Shown: positions 9,860 through 19,443, counted from the stretch's first letter. The stretch: DNA of 44,779 nt from Bacteroidales bacterium (GCA_030596125.1 JAUVKT010000013.1:1-44779), one strand, 5' to 3'. Notes: generated from the sequence alone by a model not told the origin. Numbers and translations are program-made.

Positions 9860-12800
9860 ATGAAGCAGAACGACCTTGCAGGATTATATAGTCATCACCC
9901 CAACTTCGAGCCCTTATCGGAGATACTGCTTAACAGGTCGGCCGGCAAGTGTGCAGTGAGCGGACTTACCGGATCGTCAGGGTCTCTTCTTATTGCAGCA
10001 CTCTTTAATAAACTGCAAACCACTCATATAGTTATTCTGCCTGAAAAGGAGGATGCGGCCTATTTTTATAATGACATGATCTCTCTCCTGGGTGAAGACC
10101 ATGTTTACTTTTTTCCCTCAACATACAAAAGATCTATCCAGTATGGACAGCCAGAGCCGGCCAATCTGGTCCTGCGTACCAGTGTAATGAATTGGCTTGG
10201 ATCAGGAAAAAGAAAATGTGTCGTTGTTACTTATCCTGAATCATTTATGGAGAAGGTAATCAGTAAAAAAAATCTCAAAAAAAACACTTTAAAAATAAAA
10301 ACAGGCGAAAATCTACCGATGAATTTTATTGAAGAGCTCCTGCTTGAATATAAATTTTCACTGGTTGATTTTGTTTACGAACCGGGACAATACGCCTTAA
10401 GAGGCAGCATTATTGATATATTTTCCTATTCAGCCGACAAGCCATACCGGATTGACTTTTTTGGTGATGATATCGAATCAATCAGATCTTTTAACACCGA
10501 TGATCAGCTATCTGTTAAAAGATTGAATGAAATATCTATTATCCCGAACATTCAGGATATCAGTATTGAAGAGACCGTTGAGACGCTTACCGGATTCATT
10601 CCGCCATCATCAGTTATATGGGCAGAAAATATAAAATTTATCAGGGATAAAATCGACTCTGTATATAATTCAACATGGTCATCCGATTATGAGGGTTCAA
10701 GCCCTGACAAAAGAGGCAGGGCAATAACCGCCAATTATTTCGAAAATGCACTTAATGATTTTCATGTAGCTGAATTTTCCAAACAGCCCTTTTTTAAAGA
10801 GAGTAAACTTTTCCATTTTACAACAGAACCACAACCATCATTTAATAAAAATTTTGACCTTCTGGGAGAGAGTATCCTGGAAAATAATATAAGGGAGTTT
10901 ACAAACCTGATTGTGTCGGAGAGTGAAACCCAGATTGCCAGGTTAACTGATATTTTTTCGGAGATCAATCCGGACCTGGAGTTTGAGACCCTGATTATTA
11001 ATATGCACAGGGGGTTTACAGATAATGACCTGAAGATATGCATCCTCACCGATCACCAGATATTCGACAGGTACCACAAATTCAGGATCAGGGGAGCTTT
11101 TACACGAAAAGAGAGTCTGACTATCAGGGAAATTACCAGCCTGAACCCCGGGGATTATGTAGTGCATATTGATCATGGAATTGGAAGGTTTGGTGGTCTT
11201 GAAAAAATGGATGTGAACGGAAAGGTTCAGGAGGCAATAAAACTTGTTTATAAGGATAATGATGTTCTGTTTGTGGGCATTCATGCCCTGCACCGGATAT
11301 CAAAATACAAGGGAAAGGACAGTGGTGAACCACGAATATATAAACTGGGATCATCGGCGTGGCAAAATCTAAAGAACAATACCAGGAGAAAGATAAAAGA
11401 TATAGCAAAAGACCTGATCCTGCTTTATGCGAAAAGAATGACACTCGTTGGATTTGCATATTCTCCCGACTCTTTTCTTCAGAGAGAACTTGAAGCTTCA
11501 TTTATCTATGAAGACACACCAGACCAGTTATCTGCCACAAAACTAGTGAAGGAGGATATGGAAAAAGATCATCCCATGGACCGGCTGATTTGTGGTGATG
11601 TGGGTTTTGGGAAGACAGAAATAGCAATTCGTGCTGCATTTAAAGCCGCTGCTGACAGTAAGCAAGTCGCTATTCTGGTTCCAACCACTATCCTTGCGCT
11701 ACAGCATTACCAAACATTCACACAGAGATTAAAAGAGTTCCCGGTTAATATCGAATATTTAAGTCGGCATAAAAAACCTCCTGAACAAAAAAAGATTACA
11801 GAACAACTTGGAAACGGTGAAATTGATATTATTATTGGGACACATAAGCTGGCAGGACAAGAGATCAGATTTAAAGACCTGGGATTACTGATCATTGATG
11901 AGGAGCAGAGATTTGGGGTATCAGTAAAAGAAAAGCTTAAAAACCTGAAAGCAAATGTTGATACACTTACACTTACAGCAACTCCCATTCCCCGAACACT
12001 TCAGTTTTCACTTATGGGGGCCCGCGACCTTTCTATAATAAATACTCCCCCACCTAACAGAATGCCCATAATTACCGAAACACACGGTTTTAATGAAGAC
12101 ATTATCAGAGAAGGTATTGAATATGAATTAAACCGGAACGGACAGGTCTTCTTCATTCATAACAGGGTAGAAAATATCAGGGAGATTGAGGCCACTATCA
12201 GGCGTATTAATCCAAAAATTAAAACAGCGGTTGTTCATGGCAGGATGCAAGGCAGAGAGATTGAAAATATTATGTTCGATTATGTGCATGGAGACTATGA
12301 TGTTCTAATTGCCACCACGATCATTGAATCGGGCCTTGACATTCCAAATGCAAATACCATATTTATTAATAATGCTCAACATTTCGGATTGTCTGAACTT
12401 CACCAGCTAAGGGGAAGAGTTGGAAGATCGAATAAGAAAGCTTTTTGTTACCTCCTTGCTCCTCCGGCAAATCTGCTGACCCGGGAAGCCAGAAGAAGAC
12501 TGAAGGCAATCGAAGAATTTTCAGAACTGGGAAGTGGTTTCAATATTGCAATGCAAGACCTCGATATAAGAGGAGCCGGCAACCTGCTTGGTGGCGAACA
12601 GAGCGGATTTATTACCGATGTAGGTTTTGAAACATATCAGCGAATACTTCATGAAGCAATTAATGAGCTAAAGGAGAATGAACTGAAAGAGATCTTCCCT
12701 GCAAAAGAACCTAAGGATGAAAACCGTCATCCTGCAGCTTATATAACTGATTGTCACATAGAAACAGATTTAGAAATCATGTTCCCTGATGACTACGTTT

Positions 12801-13210
12801 CAAACATTTCGGAACGAATCAGGTTATATAAGAGACTCAACGAGATTCGTGACGAAGAGGATCTGTCATTATTTGAATCAGAGCTAATTGACCGCTTCGG
12901 GCCTTTACCCGGTCCGGCCACAGAACTTTTCAACCTTGTAAGGCTAAGGCGCCAGGCACTGCTACTGGCTATTGAAAAAATAGTCATGAAAAAGGGCCTG
13001 TTAATTCTTCATTTTACAACTGACAGTGAATCGGCGTTTTACAAGAGTCCATTGTTTATATCTGTAATGAACTATGTCAATACCAGGCATATAAAAATTA
13101 AGGTTAAACATACTGATGAAAAACTAAGCCTGGTAATCAAAGAGGTTGATGATATCGGATCAGCTATTGAAACCTGTGCTGAAATGCTCAACTATCATTT
13201 ATCCTCATAA
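9860..13210 (+). CDS. mfd: Transcription-repair coupling factor Mfd
   Basis: A DNA translocase that pushes stalled RNA polymerase off damaged template and recruits UvrA. The 1116-aa product has the full order: an N-terminal UvrB-like module (about residues 1-400), an RNA-polymerase interaction domain starting near GDYVVHIDHGIGRFGGLEKM (about 430-450), a RecG-like helicase core with Walker A GDVGFGKTE (about 576-584), DEEQ (about 679-682) and TATPIPRTLQ, a second motor lobe with TTIIESGLDIP and QLRGRVGRS, and a C-terminal TRCF domain. Length is typical (about 1100-1150 aa). It has its own consensus promoter and is 87 bp before coaX. Confidence 0.98.
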   Translation: MKQNDLAGLYSHHPNFEPLSEILLNRSAGKCAVSGLTGSSGSLLIAALFNKLQTTHIVILPEKEDAAYFYNDMISLLGEDHVYFFPSTYKRSIQYGQPEPANLVLRTSVMNWLGSGKRKCVVVTYPESFMEKVISKKNLKKNTLKIKTGENLPMNFIEELLLEYKFSLVDFVYEPGQYALRGSIIDIFSYSADKPYRIDFFGDDIESIRSFNTDDQLSVKRLNEISIIPNIQDISIEETVETLTGFIPPSSVIWAENIKFIRDKIDSVYNSTWSSDYEGSSPDKRGRAITANYFENALNDFHVAEFSKQPFFKESKLFHFTTEPQPSFNKNFDLLGESILENNIREFTNLIVSESETQIARLTDIFSEINPDLEFETLIINMHRGFTDNDLKICILTDHQIFDRYHKFRIRGAFTRKESLTIREITSLNPGDYVVHIDHGIGRFGGLEKMDVNGKVQEAIKLVYKDNDVLFVGIHALHRISKYKGKDSGEPRIYKLGSSAWQNLKNNTRRKIKDIAKDLILLYAKRMTLVGFAYSPDSFLQRELEASFIYEDTPDQLSATKLVKEDMEKDHPMDRLICGDVGFGKTEIAIRAAFKAAADSKQVAILVPTTILALQHYQTFTQRLKEFPVNIEYLSRHKKPPEQKKITEQLGNGEIDIIIGTHKLAGQEIRFKDLGLLIIDEEQRFGVSVKEKLKNLKANVDTLTLTATPIPRTLQFSLMGARDLSIINTPPPNRMPIITETHGFNEDIIREGIEYELNRNGQVFFIHNRVENIREIEATIRRINPKIKTAVVHGRMQGREIENIMFDYVHGDYDVLIATTIIESGLDIPNANTIFINNAQHFGLSELHQLRGRVGRSNKKAFCYLLAPPANLLTREARRRLKAIEEFSELGSGFNIAMQDLDIRGAGNLLGGEQSGFITDVGFETYQRILHEAINELKENELKEIFPAKEPKDENRHPAAYITDCHIETDLEIMFPDDYVSNISERIRLYKRLNEIRDEEDLSLFESELIDRFGPLPGPATELFNLVRLRRQALLLAIEKIVMKKGLLILHFTTDSESAFYKSPLFISVMNYVNTRHIKIKVKHTDEKLSLVIKEVDDIGSAIETCAEMLNYHLSS

Positions 13211-13279
13211 AAAAGGTCAATTGTTTAATTTGCCCTGAGATAATTTTCTCTTTTACTACATTTATAAAATCATTTTTCA

Positions 13280-13287
13280 TAATTTTG
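13280..13287 (+). promoter_or_regulatory. Possible -7 element for coaX
   Basis: TAATTTTG matches TAnnTTTG, but no TTTG lies 19-21 nt upstream. A start near 13293 would leave the coaX message almost leaderless before its TTG codon at 13298. Weak on its own. Confidence 0.3.
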
Positions 13288-13297
13288 ACAATTAGTT

Positions 13298-14020
13298 TTG
13301 AATCTGATTATTGACATAGGAAATACAGTATCTAAACTTGCCGTTTTTGAGATGAATGAAAAAATATTCATTTCAAGGATTCAGTCAATAACAGAACCCC
13401 TGCTAAGGGAGATTAAGGATAGGTTCAGTATCGACAAAGTAATTTATTCTATTGTTTCTTCAGATAATTATTCTGAAGCACTTGTGCACAAATCTATAGG
13501 TATAGAACCGGTAAAACTTACAAATTCAACTCCACTTCCATTCAGCCTCGATTATTTATCTCCGGAAACTCTCGGAACCGACAGGCTTGCCGGTGTTGCC
13601 GGTGCATACAATAAGTTTCCCGGTAGAAACGTTTTGATAATTGATGCAGGCACTGCAGTAACATACGACTTTTTAACTTCTGATGGTATATTTACAGGAG
13701 GTAATATATCTCCGGGTCTCGCAATGAGGTTTAGAGCACTACATGAATTTACAGGCCGGCTTCCGTTGGTAAAGCCTGAAAATGAATTCAGTACACCGGG
13801 CAAGACCACTGAAGAAGCGATAAGGGCCGGTGTACAACAGGGCTTGATTTTCGAAATAAATGAGTATATTCGCACTTTCAAAAAGAGACATAGAGACCTG
13901 GTGGTTTTATTAACAGGGGGTGATGGAAGATTCATTATGAAAAACAGGGGGTTACAAGCCGTATATACACCTGATCTTATTGTTGAAGGGTTAAATTATA
14001 TTCTGAACTATAATGCTTAG
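13298..14020 (+). CDS. coaX: Type III pantothenate kinase
   Basis: Phosphorylates pantothenate, the first step of coenzyme A synthesis. The 240-aa product belongs to the ASKHA fold: the phosphate loop DIGNT at residues 6-10, the GTDRLAGVAGAY motif near 88-99, and DAGTAVTYD near 111-119 are the three type III signatures, and a late LTGGDG closes the site. The start is a TTG: an in-frame TGA lies four codons upstream and no ATG precedes the phosphate loop, so TTG is forced. It overlaps the next gene by 8 nt (13-aa C-terminal frame change at ATGCTTAG), implying translational coupling. Type III enzymes are not feedback-inhibited by CoA (family knowledge). Confidence 0.95.
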   Translation: MNLIIDIGNTVSKLAVFEMNEKIFISRIQSITEPLLREIKDRFSIDKVIYSIVSSDNYSEALVHKSIGIEPVKLTNSTPLPFSLDYLSPETLGTDRLAGVAGAYNKFPGRNVLIIDAGTAVTYDFLTSDGIFTGGNISPGLAMRFRALHEFTGRLPLVKPENEFSTPGKTTEEAIRAGVQQGLIFEINEYIRTFKKRHRDLVVLLTGGDGRFIMKNRGLQAVYTPDLIVEGLNYILNYNA

Positions 14021-15302
14021 ATATTTAAAAATATTTATAATACTATTATTTATTTCACCACTTTTATATAGTCAAAAACTTGTAAATTCACCCTATGCAA
14101 GGTTCGGGCCCGGAATGCTTGAGCCACAAGGGTCATTCAAAATTATAAGTATGGGCGGGGCAAGTACGGCTTTAGGTGATGCGATTAATATAAATTACTC
14201 CAATCCTGCATCCTATAGTAAGGTAGACACCAACTCTTTTGTTTTTGATTTTGGTTTGGATTACCGCATTTTGATTCTGGATGACGGCACCAAAACACAC
14301 TTTTCTGACGATATCAATTTCAGGCATCTTGTCATGGCTTTCCCTTTTGGAAAAAAAATAGGAATGACAATCGGGTTAATACCTTATAGCTCAGGCTATT
14401 ATTATATCAATAATACTACTAAACTCGGTGATACTGATTTTGACCCTCTTATCGGAGAGACAGAAGAGAGGCATAGAGGAAATGGCGGATATAACAATGT
14501 ATTCTGGGGAATAGGTATCAGTCCGATTAAAAACTTATCAATCGGGGCCAATATGACATTTTTGCTGGGAGAGATAAAAAGAGAGAATGTATTCCTGTTT
14601 CTTGACGATAATAATCACTACAATAATCTTCTCAAGGAAGAGGTAAGGGTTAGGGGATTAAACTTTACATACGGAGTTCAATACACATTAGATTTAAAGA
14701 ACGAGTTTTACACTACCGCAGGATTTACGTTTACTGGAAGTAAAAAATATAAGGCCGAAACCATGAATATTGTTTCCAGATACTCAATATATACAGGTTC
14801 GGAGTTTACTTCTGACACTATTTCTTTTAATGAAAATCTGAATAATAGTATTACGCTCCCACAATCTTTGTCTTTCGGCCTGGCCATTGGTAAAAAAGAT
14901 GTTTTTACTATTACTGCCGATTATTCGACAACAAACTGGTCGGAGAGTCTTTTTCTTGGATATGAGAGTTACTTTACAAATAGTAACACCATCAGTTTCG
15001 GAGCCGAACTGATACCAAACAAATCGGCCAATTATAATATACTCAACAGGATTGAATACAGGGTAGGCGGTCATATCACAGACAGCCATCTTATGATCAA
15101 TAACGAACAATTAAGGGAATTTGGCATTACTTTTGGAGCAGGTTTACCGTTAAACAGGACCAAATCGAGAATAAATGTTTACTTTGAATATGGAAACCGT
15201 AGTGGTTCATTTGAAAACGGCCTTCATATTGAAAACTATTATAACGCAGGAATGAGTTTTAGTTTCTATGATTACTGGTTCAGAAAGAAGAAATATAACT
15301 AA
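14013..15302 (+). CDS. Outer-membrane beta-barrel protein of the coaX-lptC operon
   Basis: A 429-aa exported protein with a signal peptide ending near residue 20 (LLYSQ). The mature N-terminus NSPYARFGPGML, followed by SMGGASTALGDAININYSNPASYSKVD, is the signature of a large Bacteroidota barrel family related in style to FadL/PorV. Alternating hydrophobic/aromatic strands continue to the C-terminus (SFSFYDYWFRKKKYN). It overlaps coaX by 8 nt and precedes a TPR gene and lptC, an arrangement I recall from other Bacteroidales, suggesting an envelope-assembly role. Ligand and exact function are unknown. Confidence 0.75.
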   Translation: MLRYLKIFIILLFISPLLYSQKLVNSPYARFGPGMLEPQGSFKIISMGGASTALGDAININYSNPASYSKVDTNSFVFDFGLDYRILILDDGTKTHFSDDINFRHLVMAFPFGKKIGMTIGLIPYSSGYYYINNTTKLGDTDFDPLIGETEERHRGNGGYNNVFWGIGISPIKNLSIGANMTFLLGEIKRENVFLFLDDNNHYNNLLKEEVRVRGLNFTYGVQYTLDLKNEFYTTAGFTFTGSKKYKAETMNIVSRYSIYTGSEFTSDTISFNENLNNSITLPQSLSFGLAIGKKDVFTITADYSTTNWSESLFLGYESYFTNSNTISFGAELIPNKSANYNILNRIEYRVGGHITDSHLMINNEQLREFGITFGAGLPLNRTKSRINVYFEYGNRSGSFENGLHIENYYNAGMSFSFYDYWFRKKKYN

Positions 15303-15315
15303 AAAACCAATAAAG

Positions 15316-16644
15316 ATGAAAGCACGTTTACCAAAATTCCTATCAGTTTTCCTTTTTTCACTCTTTTTGATTCCCGTTTCCGGACAAAAAGGAATTGAAG
15401 ACGGAAGTAAGTATGGGCATAATGAAGACAGTGTTAACTGCAGGAAAAATTTATCGCTTTACAAGACTTATTATGATCAGAAGAACTACAACATGGCGTT
15501 AAGCTTCTGGCGTAAATCATATAATGAATGTCCGTTAGCCTCAAAAAATATGTACCTCCATGGTATCAGGATGTATAAAACGCTCTATAAACAGACTAAG
15601 GAGAGATCATATATTGATTCAATGATATTGGTTTATGATAACAGAATCAAATATTTTGGAGAGGCACATTACGTTCAGGGCCGTAAAGGCCTTGACGTCT
15701 GGGAGATAGGGGCAGAGGATGCAGAATTATTACAACTCTGTTATGCTACTCTTGGAAATGCTATTAGCCTTAAACCAAGGAATGCCAATCCAATGACATT
15801 AACAATCTATATGGCCGCCACGCAAAAATTATTTGAGCAGGAGCTTATATCAAATGAAGATGTTATTAACAATTACGGTCTTGTCGGAGATATTCTCGAT
15901 GCAAGGATAAAAGCTGTAAACAGGGGCGGAGATATTAATGCAAAAGAGAATATTGATATTATTTTCAAAGCAAGTGGAGCAGGTACCTGTGATGGTCTAA
16001 TCCCGCTTTTCACTAATAAGGTTGCATCAACACCTGATGATTTAGATCTTCTCAAAAAGGTTATAGGATTACTGGAAGATGCCGGTTGTCATGATTCAGA
16101 CCTGTATTACACAACTGCTGAGAATCTGTACAAGCAGGAAAAATCAGTTCTGGCTGCTTATCATCTTGCTGAAATGAATGCCAGTAAGATGAACTATGAC
16201 CTGGTAGAACATTATTATAAGGAGGCGGTTGAACTTGAGGAAGATGATATTAAAAAATCGAATTATTATACCAAGATGGCCACTATCAGACTTAGCAAGA
16301 AAGACAACAAGACTGCAAGAGATTTTGCCAAAAATGCAACAAGACTTGATCCCGGTAACGGCACCGCTTTAATGCTGATAGGCAATGCATATGCCGGAGT
16401 CAAGATTTCTGATGATGAGTTTGAAAACCAGGCAGTATACTGGCTGGCCGTTGATTATTTTGAGAAAGCAAAAAGAACAGATCCGAACCTTTCCGACAGG
16501 GTAAATGAATTTATCGTATCCTGTTCAAGGGTATTTCCAAAAAAAGATGAAGGATTTTTCAGAAGTATCATTAATGAGGGAGTAGCATATGAGGTAGGTG
16601 GCTGGATAAATGAAAGCACCACAGTACGTTGGAGAAAAGAGTAA
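15316..16644 (+). CDS. Exported tetratricopeptide-repeat protein
   Basis: A 442-aa protein with a clear signal peptide in residues 1-24 (SVFLFSLFLIPVSG before Q). The mature part is alpha-helical with degenerate TPR units; the clearest are near YKTYYDQKNYNMALSFWRKSY, NYYTKMATIRLSKKDNKTARDFAKNA and LDPGNGTALMLIGNAY, followed by YWLAVDYFEKAKRTDP. A start at 15268 is possible in frame but would bury the signal peptide; the ATG at 15316, 13 bp after the previous stop, is better. It ends exactly where lptC begins. Probably a periplasmic scaffold for the adjacent barrel or the LPS export pathway; this is inferred from position. Confidence 0.78.
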   Translation: MKARLPKFLSVFLFSLFLIPVSGQKGIEDGSKYGHNEDSVNCRKNLSLYKTYYDQKNYNMALSFWRKSYNECPLASKNMYLHGIRMYKTLYKQTKERSYIDSMILVYDNRIKYFGEAHYVQGRKGLDVWEIGAEDAELLQLCYATLGNAISLKPRNANPMTLTIYMAATQKLFEQELISNEDVINNYGLVGDILDARIKAVNRGGDINAKENIDIIFKASGAGTCDGLIPLFTNKVASTPDDLDLLKKVIGLLEDAGCHDSDLYYTTAENLYKQEKSVLAAYHLAEMNASKMNYDLVEHYYKEAVELEEDDIKKSNYYTKMATIRLSKKDNKTARDFAKNATRLDPGNGTALMLIGNAYAGVKISDDEFENQAVYWLAVDYFEKAKRTDPNLSDRVNEFIVSCSRVFPKKDEGFFRSIINEGVAYEVGGWINESTTVRWRKE

Positions 16645-17211
16645 TTGAAGAAACTCCTATACATATTAAAATATACTCTTTACAGTGCAGTTCTGTTAAC
16701 CGGAACTGCATTGTTTTTTTCCTGCCGTGAGAAGATCGGAATTATCAACACATCAATAAAAGAAGATTTCCCTACTCAAACAGCAACCAATTTCAAAACA
16801 ACATACTCTGATTCCTCAAACCTTAAACTGCTAATAAAAGCTCCCTTATTGAAGTATTATGGTAAGATGGAAGAACCATATACCGACTTTGACAAAGGCA
16901 TTGATGTTTACTTCTTCGAAGGATATGATAAGCAAAAAGGACATATATCAGCAAAATATGCACGCTATATTGAAAGTAAAAGGTTATGGGAAGTACGCGA
17001 CAGCGTGGTTGCAGTTAATGAGAAAGGAGATATTCTTGAGACCGAACTGCTTTTCTGGGATGAAGAGAAAGAGGAGATCTATACTGATAAATTTGTGAAA
17101 ATTACCCAGGAAGATCAGATAATTACCGGGACCGGACTTATATCTGACCCAATATTCTCAAAATGGCGTATTAAGAATGTAATAGCAACATTATACTTTG
17201 AAAATGAATAA
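16645..17211 (+). CDS. lptC: LPS export protein LptC
   Basis: A 188-aa LptC, the bitopic periplasmic component that hands LPS from the LptBFG transporter to LptA. There is a hydrophobic N-terminal segment ending FFSC, a lipoprotein-like cysteine common in Bacteroidota versions, then the LptC jelly-roll: KAPLLKYYG, VYFFEGYDKQKGHISAKYARYIESKRLWEVRDSVV and a closing GTGLISDP segment. Start is TTG, directly adjoining the preceding TAA; there is no ATG in the first 37 codons, so TTG is needed. It overlaps the next small gene by 8 nt. Family members share little sequence identity, so the call rests on the repeated-strand pattern and operon position. Confidence 0.82.
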   Translation: MKKLLYILKYTLYSAVLLTGTALFFSCREKIGIINTSIKEDFPTQTATNFKTTYSDSSNLKLLIKAPLLKYYGKMEEPYTDFDKGIDVYFFEGYDKQKGHISAKYARYIESKRLWEVRDSVVAVNEKGDILETELLFWDEEKEEIYTDKFVKITQEDQIITGTGLISDPIFSKWRIKNVIATLYFENE

Positions 17212-17386
17212 AACTACTCTCATTATATTAGAAGTCTTATGGATTATAATATCCATTTTCTGTTTTGTTGCTGCTGTTCATAACAGAGCAACAACAGAAG
17301 GCAACCGATTCTACATTTTTCTGGCAATGGGCATTATAGCAGGTGTTATGGCTTATATAAGAGACAAACAAAGGAGAAAGAGTTAA
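17204..17386 (+). CDS. Small two-helix membrane protein (60 aa)
   Basis: A 60-aa protein with two membrane helices (about residues 6-24 and 37-53), a short polar loop AVHNRATTEGNR and a basic tail RDKQRRKS. The ATG at 17204 overlaps the lptC stop by 8 nt, a translational-coupling arrangement, which argues that it is real. A TTG two codons upstream is less likely. Its stop codon falls inside a perfect hairpin that ends the operon. No family is recognised; a role with LptC is possible by position only. Confidence 0.72.
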   Translation: MNKTTLIILEVLWIIISIFCFVAAVHNRATTEGNRFYIFLAMGIIAGVMAYIRDKQRRKS

Positions 17387-17398
17387 CCCTTTCTCCTT
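17371..17398. terminator. Bidirectional terminator-like hairpin between convergent genes
   Basis: AAGGAGAAAG (17371-17380) is perfectly inverted at 17389-17398 around an 8-nt loop that holds the stop codon of the 60-aa gene. Read leftwards it is followed by TGTTTGTCTC, moderately T-rich; read rightwards the tail is AT-rich but not a T-run. It lies between the lptC operon and the leftward dipeptidase gene. Confidence 0.6.
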
Positions 17399-17444
17399 AA
17401 TATGATATCTAAAGTCATACAAATTTTAAATTAAAGAAGCAGTC

Positions 17445-18815
17445 CTACTTCTTCATATCTGCATAATGCTTATAAAACAGAGGTATGGTTTCTATCCCTT
17501 TATAGAAATTGAATAACGGGTAGTTCTCATTTGGAGAATGTATAGCATCAGCATCAAGTCCGAATCCCAGAAGTATCGATTTAATTCCCAAAACCTTTTC
17601 GAAAGTTGATATTATCGGAATACTCCCTCCACTGCGTACCGGGATAGGTTTTTTACCGAATGATTCCTCCATTGCCTTGCTGGCAGCCAGGTACTCAATC
17701 GTATCTATTGGGCTTACGTATGCTTGTCCGCCATGAAGGGATTCAACCTTTACCTTAACACCAGCCGGGGCAATAGATATAAAATGTTTCTCGAAAAGTT
17801 TTGCGATCTTTTCAGAATTCTGATCAGGCACAAGTCTCATCGAAATTTTTGCAAAAGCCTGTGAAGGCAGAATAGTTTTAGCTCCCTTATCGATATATCC
17901 ACCCCAGATACCATTTATATCAAGTGCCGGCCTGATTCCCAGACGTTCATGTGTAGTATATCCCTCTTCACCAGCAAGCGCATTAACATCTATTGATGCT
18001 TTATAATCCTTTTCATCAAACGGACGTTTAGCCATTTCGGCCCTCTCCTCATCTGATGCGATCAGCACATCATCATAAAACCCCGGTATCGTTATTTTGT
18101 TATTCTCATCAGTAAGAGAGGCAATCATTTTGGCAAGCATATTACATGGGTTAGCTACCGCTCCGCCATAAAGACCTGAGTGCAGATCCCTGTCCGGGCC
18201 TGTTATCTCTACCTCCATATACGCTAATCCTCTCAGTCCGGTAGTTATTGACGGAATATCCTTTTCAATCATGGTAGTATCTGATACGAGGATTACATCT
18301 GCTTTTAGCATTTCTGTGTGGTCCTGGCAAAATTTTTCGAGATTAACAGAACCTATCTCTTCCTCCCCTTCAATCATAAACTTAACATTGCAATTGAGCA
18401 GCCCTGTTCGTTCCATCAGTTCAAATGCCTTTACGTGCATAAAAAGCTGGCCCTTATCATCATCAGCCCCTCTCGCCCATATCTTTCCGTCTTTTACTAC
18501 AGGCTCAAAAGGCTCACTGTTCCACAATTCAAAAGGTTCAGCCGGCTGAACATCATAATGGCCATAAACCAGCACGGTAGGGAGTGATGGGTCAATCATC
18601 TTCTCTCCATAGAGAATCGGATGGCCGGCAGTGGGGTAAACTTCAGCCTTATAAGCCCCGGCATCCATAATGCTTTTCCTTAGATATTCGGCAGCCCTGA
18701 ACATATCTTCTTTATGTTCAGATTTTGCACTTACAGAGGGTATTCTTATCAAATCAAAAAGCTCCTCCAGAAACCTCTCCCTATTTTCTTCAATATAACC
18801 TGCTATTTTATTCAT
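17445..18815 (-). CDS. M20-family dipeptidase (CNDP-like)
   Basis: A 456-aa di-zinc peptidase of the M20 carnosinase/cytosolic non-specific dipeptidase group, hydrolysing dipeptides in the cytosol (no signal peptide). Sites visible: YGHYDVQP with H86 and D88, ARGADDDKGQ with bridging Asp near 119, IEGEEEIGS (about 148-156) with catalytic and metal glutamates, SDTT near 179, and a terminal DAIHSPNEN with the last metal histidine. A dimerisation insert, including DLHSGLYGG, follows the first zinc half. It lies 38 bp downstream of the DUF3109-type gene in the same direction and converges on the lptC operon. Substrate specificity is not readable. Confidence 0.93.
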   Translation of the reverse strand: MNKIAGYIEENRERFLEELFDLIRIPSVSAKSEHKEDMFRAAEYLRKSIMDAGAYKAEVYPTAGHPILYGEKMIDPSLPTVLVYGHYDVQPAEPFELWNSEPFEPVVKDGKIWARGADDDKGQLFMHVKAFELMERTGLLNCNVKFMIEGEEEIGSVNLEKFCQDHTEMLKADVILVSDTTMIEKDIPSITTGLRGLAYMEVEITGPDRDLHSGLYGGAVANPCNMLAKMIASLTDENNKITIPGFYDDVLIASDEERAEMAKRPFDEKDYKASIDVNALAGEEGYTTHERLGIRPALDINGIWGGYIDKGAKTILPSQAFAKISMRLVPDQNSEKIAKLFEKHFISIAPAGVKVKVESLHGGQAYVSPIDTIEYLAASKAMEESFGKKPIPVRSGGSIPIISTFEKVLGIKSILLGFGLDADAIHSPNENYPLFNFYKGIETIPLFYKHYADMKK

Positions 18816-18853
18816 CTGTTTAAAACTTTTTGTTTTTTAATTGGTCTGTAAAG

Positions 18854-19435
18854 TTACAAATGATTCTTTCTCTTTTCTAACTCACTTGCTACTATTTCGA
18901 TCTCTTTATACCATTTTTTTCCAAAAACCCATATAAGAGGATCTTTAAGGAACCTATATACAGGAAGATTAACCTCTTCACCCTTTTCAAGGGCTGGCTT
19001 ACAGATTTCCCACTCTTCATAATTTACCGCATCAAATTCCCGGTATCTTTTTACGCGAACCGGAAAAAGGCAGCACGATTCAGGTTTTCTAAAGTCTATC
19101 ATGTCCTGTTCCCATGCTCTCTCAATAGCACACTTATAGATACCATTCTCAACAATGGCATAAGCACACTCATTATTGCCAATAAGCGGCGTCACTATGT
19201 CACCATCAGAATCGATCATACTGGTTCCTTTCTCCTCAACAGCAGAAACACCTTCATCTCTGAGATAACTCTTTATCAGCGGCCATATTTTCTCAAGAAT
19301 AATTGCTTCCTTCTCTTCAAGTGGAGCGCCTGAGTCGCCATACCTGCAACAGGTTCCCTTACATTTTTCCAAATCGCAACAGAACTTCTTTTCAAAGAGG
19401 TTTATGGAGATAACTGTTCGTCCGACAGAGAGCAT
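18854..19435 (-). CDS. DUF3109-family cysteine-rich protein
   Basis: A 193-aa cytosolic protein with the cysteine pattern of the DUF3109 / YkgJ-like group: CCDLEKCKGTCC near residues 19-30, then NECAYAI near 87, YKCAIERAW near 99-107, SCCLFPVRV near 120-128, and EICKPA near 142-147. The clustered cysteines suggest a metal or iron-sulfur site, but the biochemical function is undefined. It follows gpmI by 8 bp and precedes the dipeptidase by 38 bp, probably one transcript. The ATG at 19435 is the first available start after the gpmI stop. Confidence 0.85.
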   Translation of the reverse strand: MLSVGRTVISINLFEKKFCCDLEKCKGTCCRYGDSGAPLEEKEAIILEKIWPLIKSYLRDEGVSAVEEKGTSMIDSDGDIVTPLIGNNECAYAIVENGIYKCAIERAWEQDMIDFRKPESCCLFPVRVKRYREFDAVNYEEWEICKPALEKGEEVNLPVYRFLKDPLIWVFGKKWYKEIEIVASELEKRKNHL

Positions 19436-19443
19436 ATTTAAAA

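Noticed and set aside
10762-11988. Several antisense frames of 93-122 aa inside mfd
   Set aside because: They overlap one another and conserved Mfd domains; no recognisable protein.
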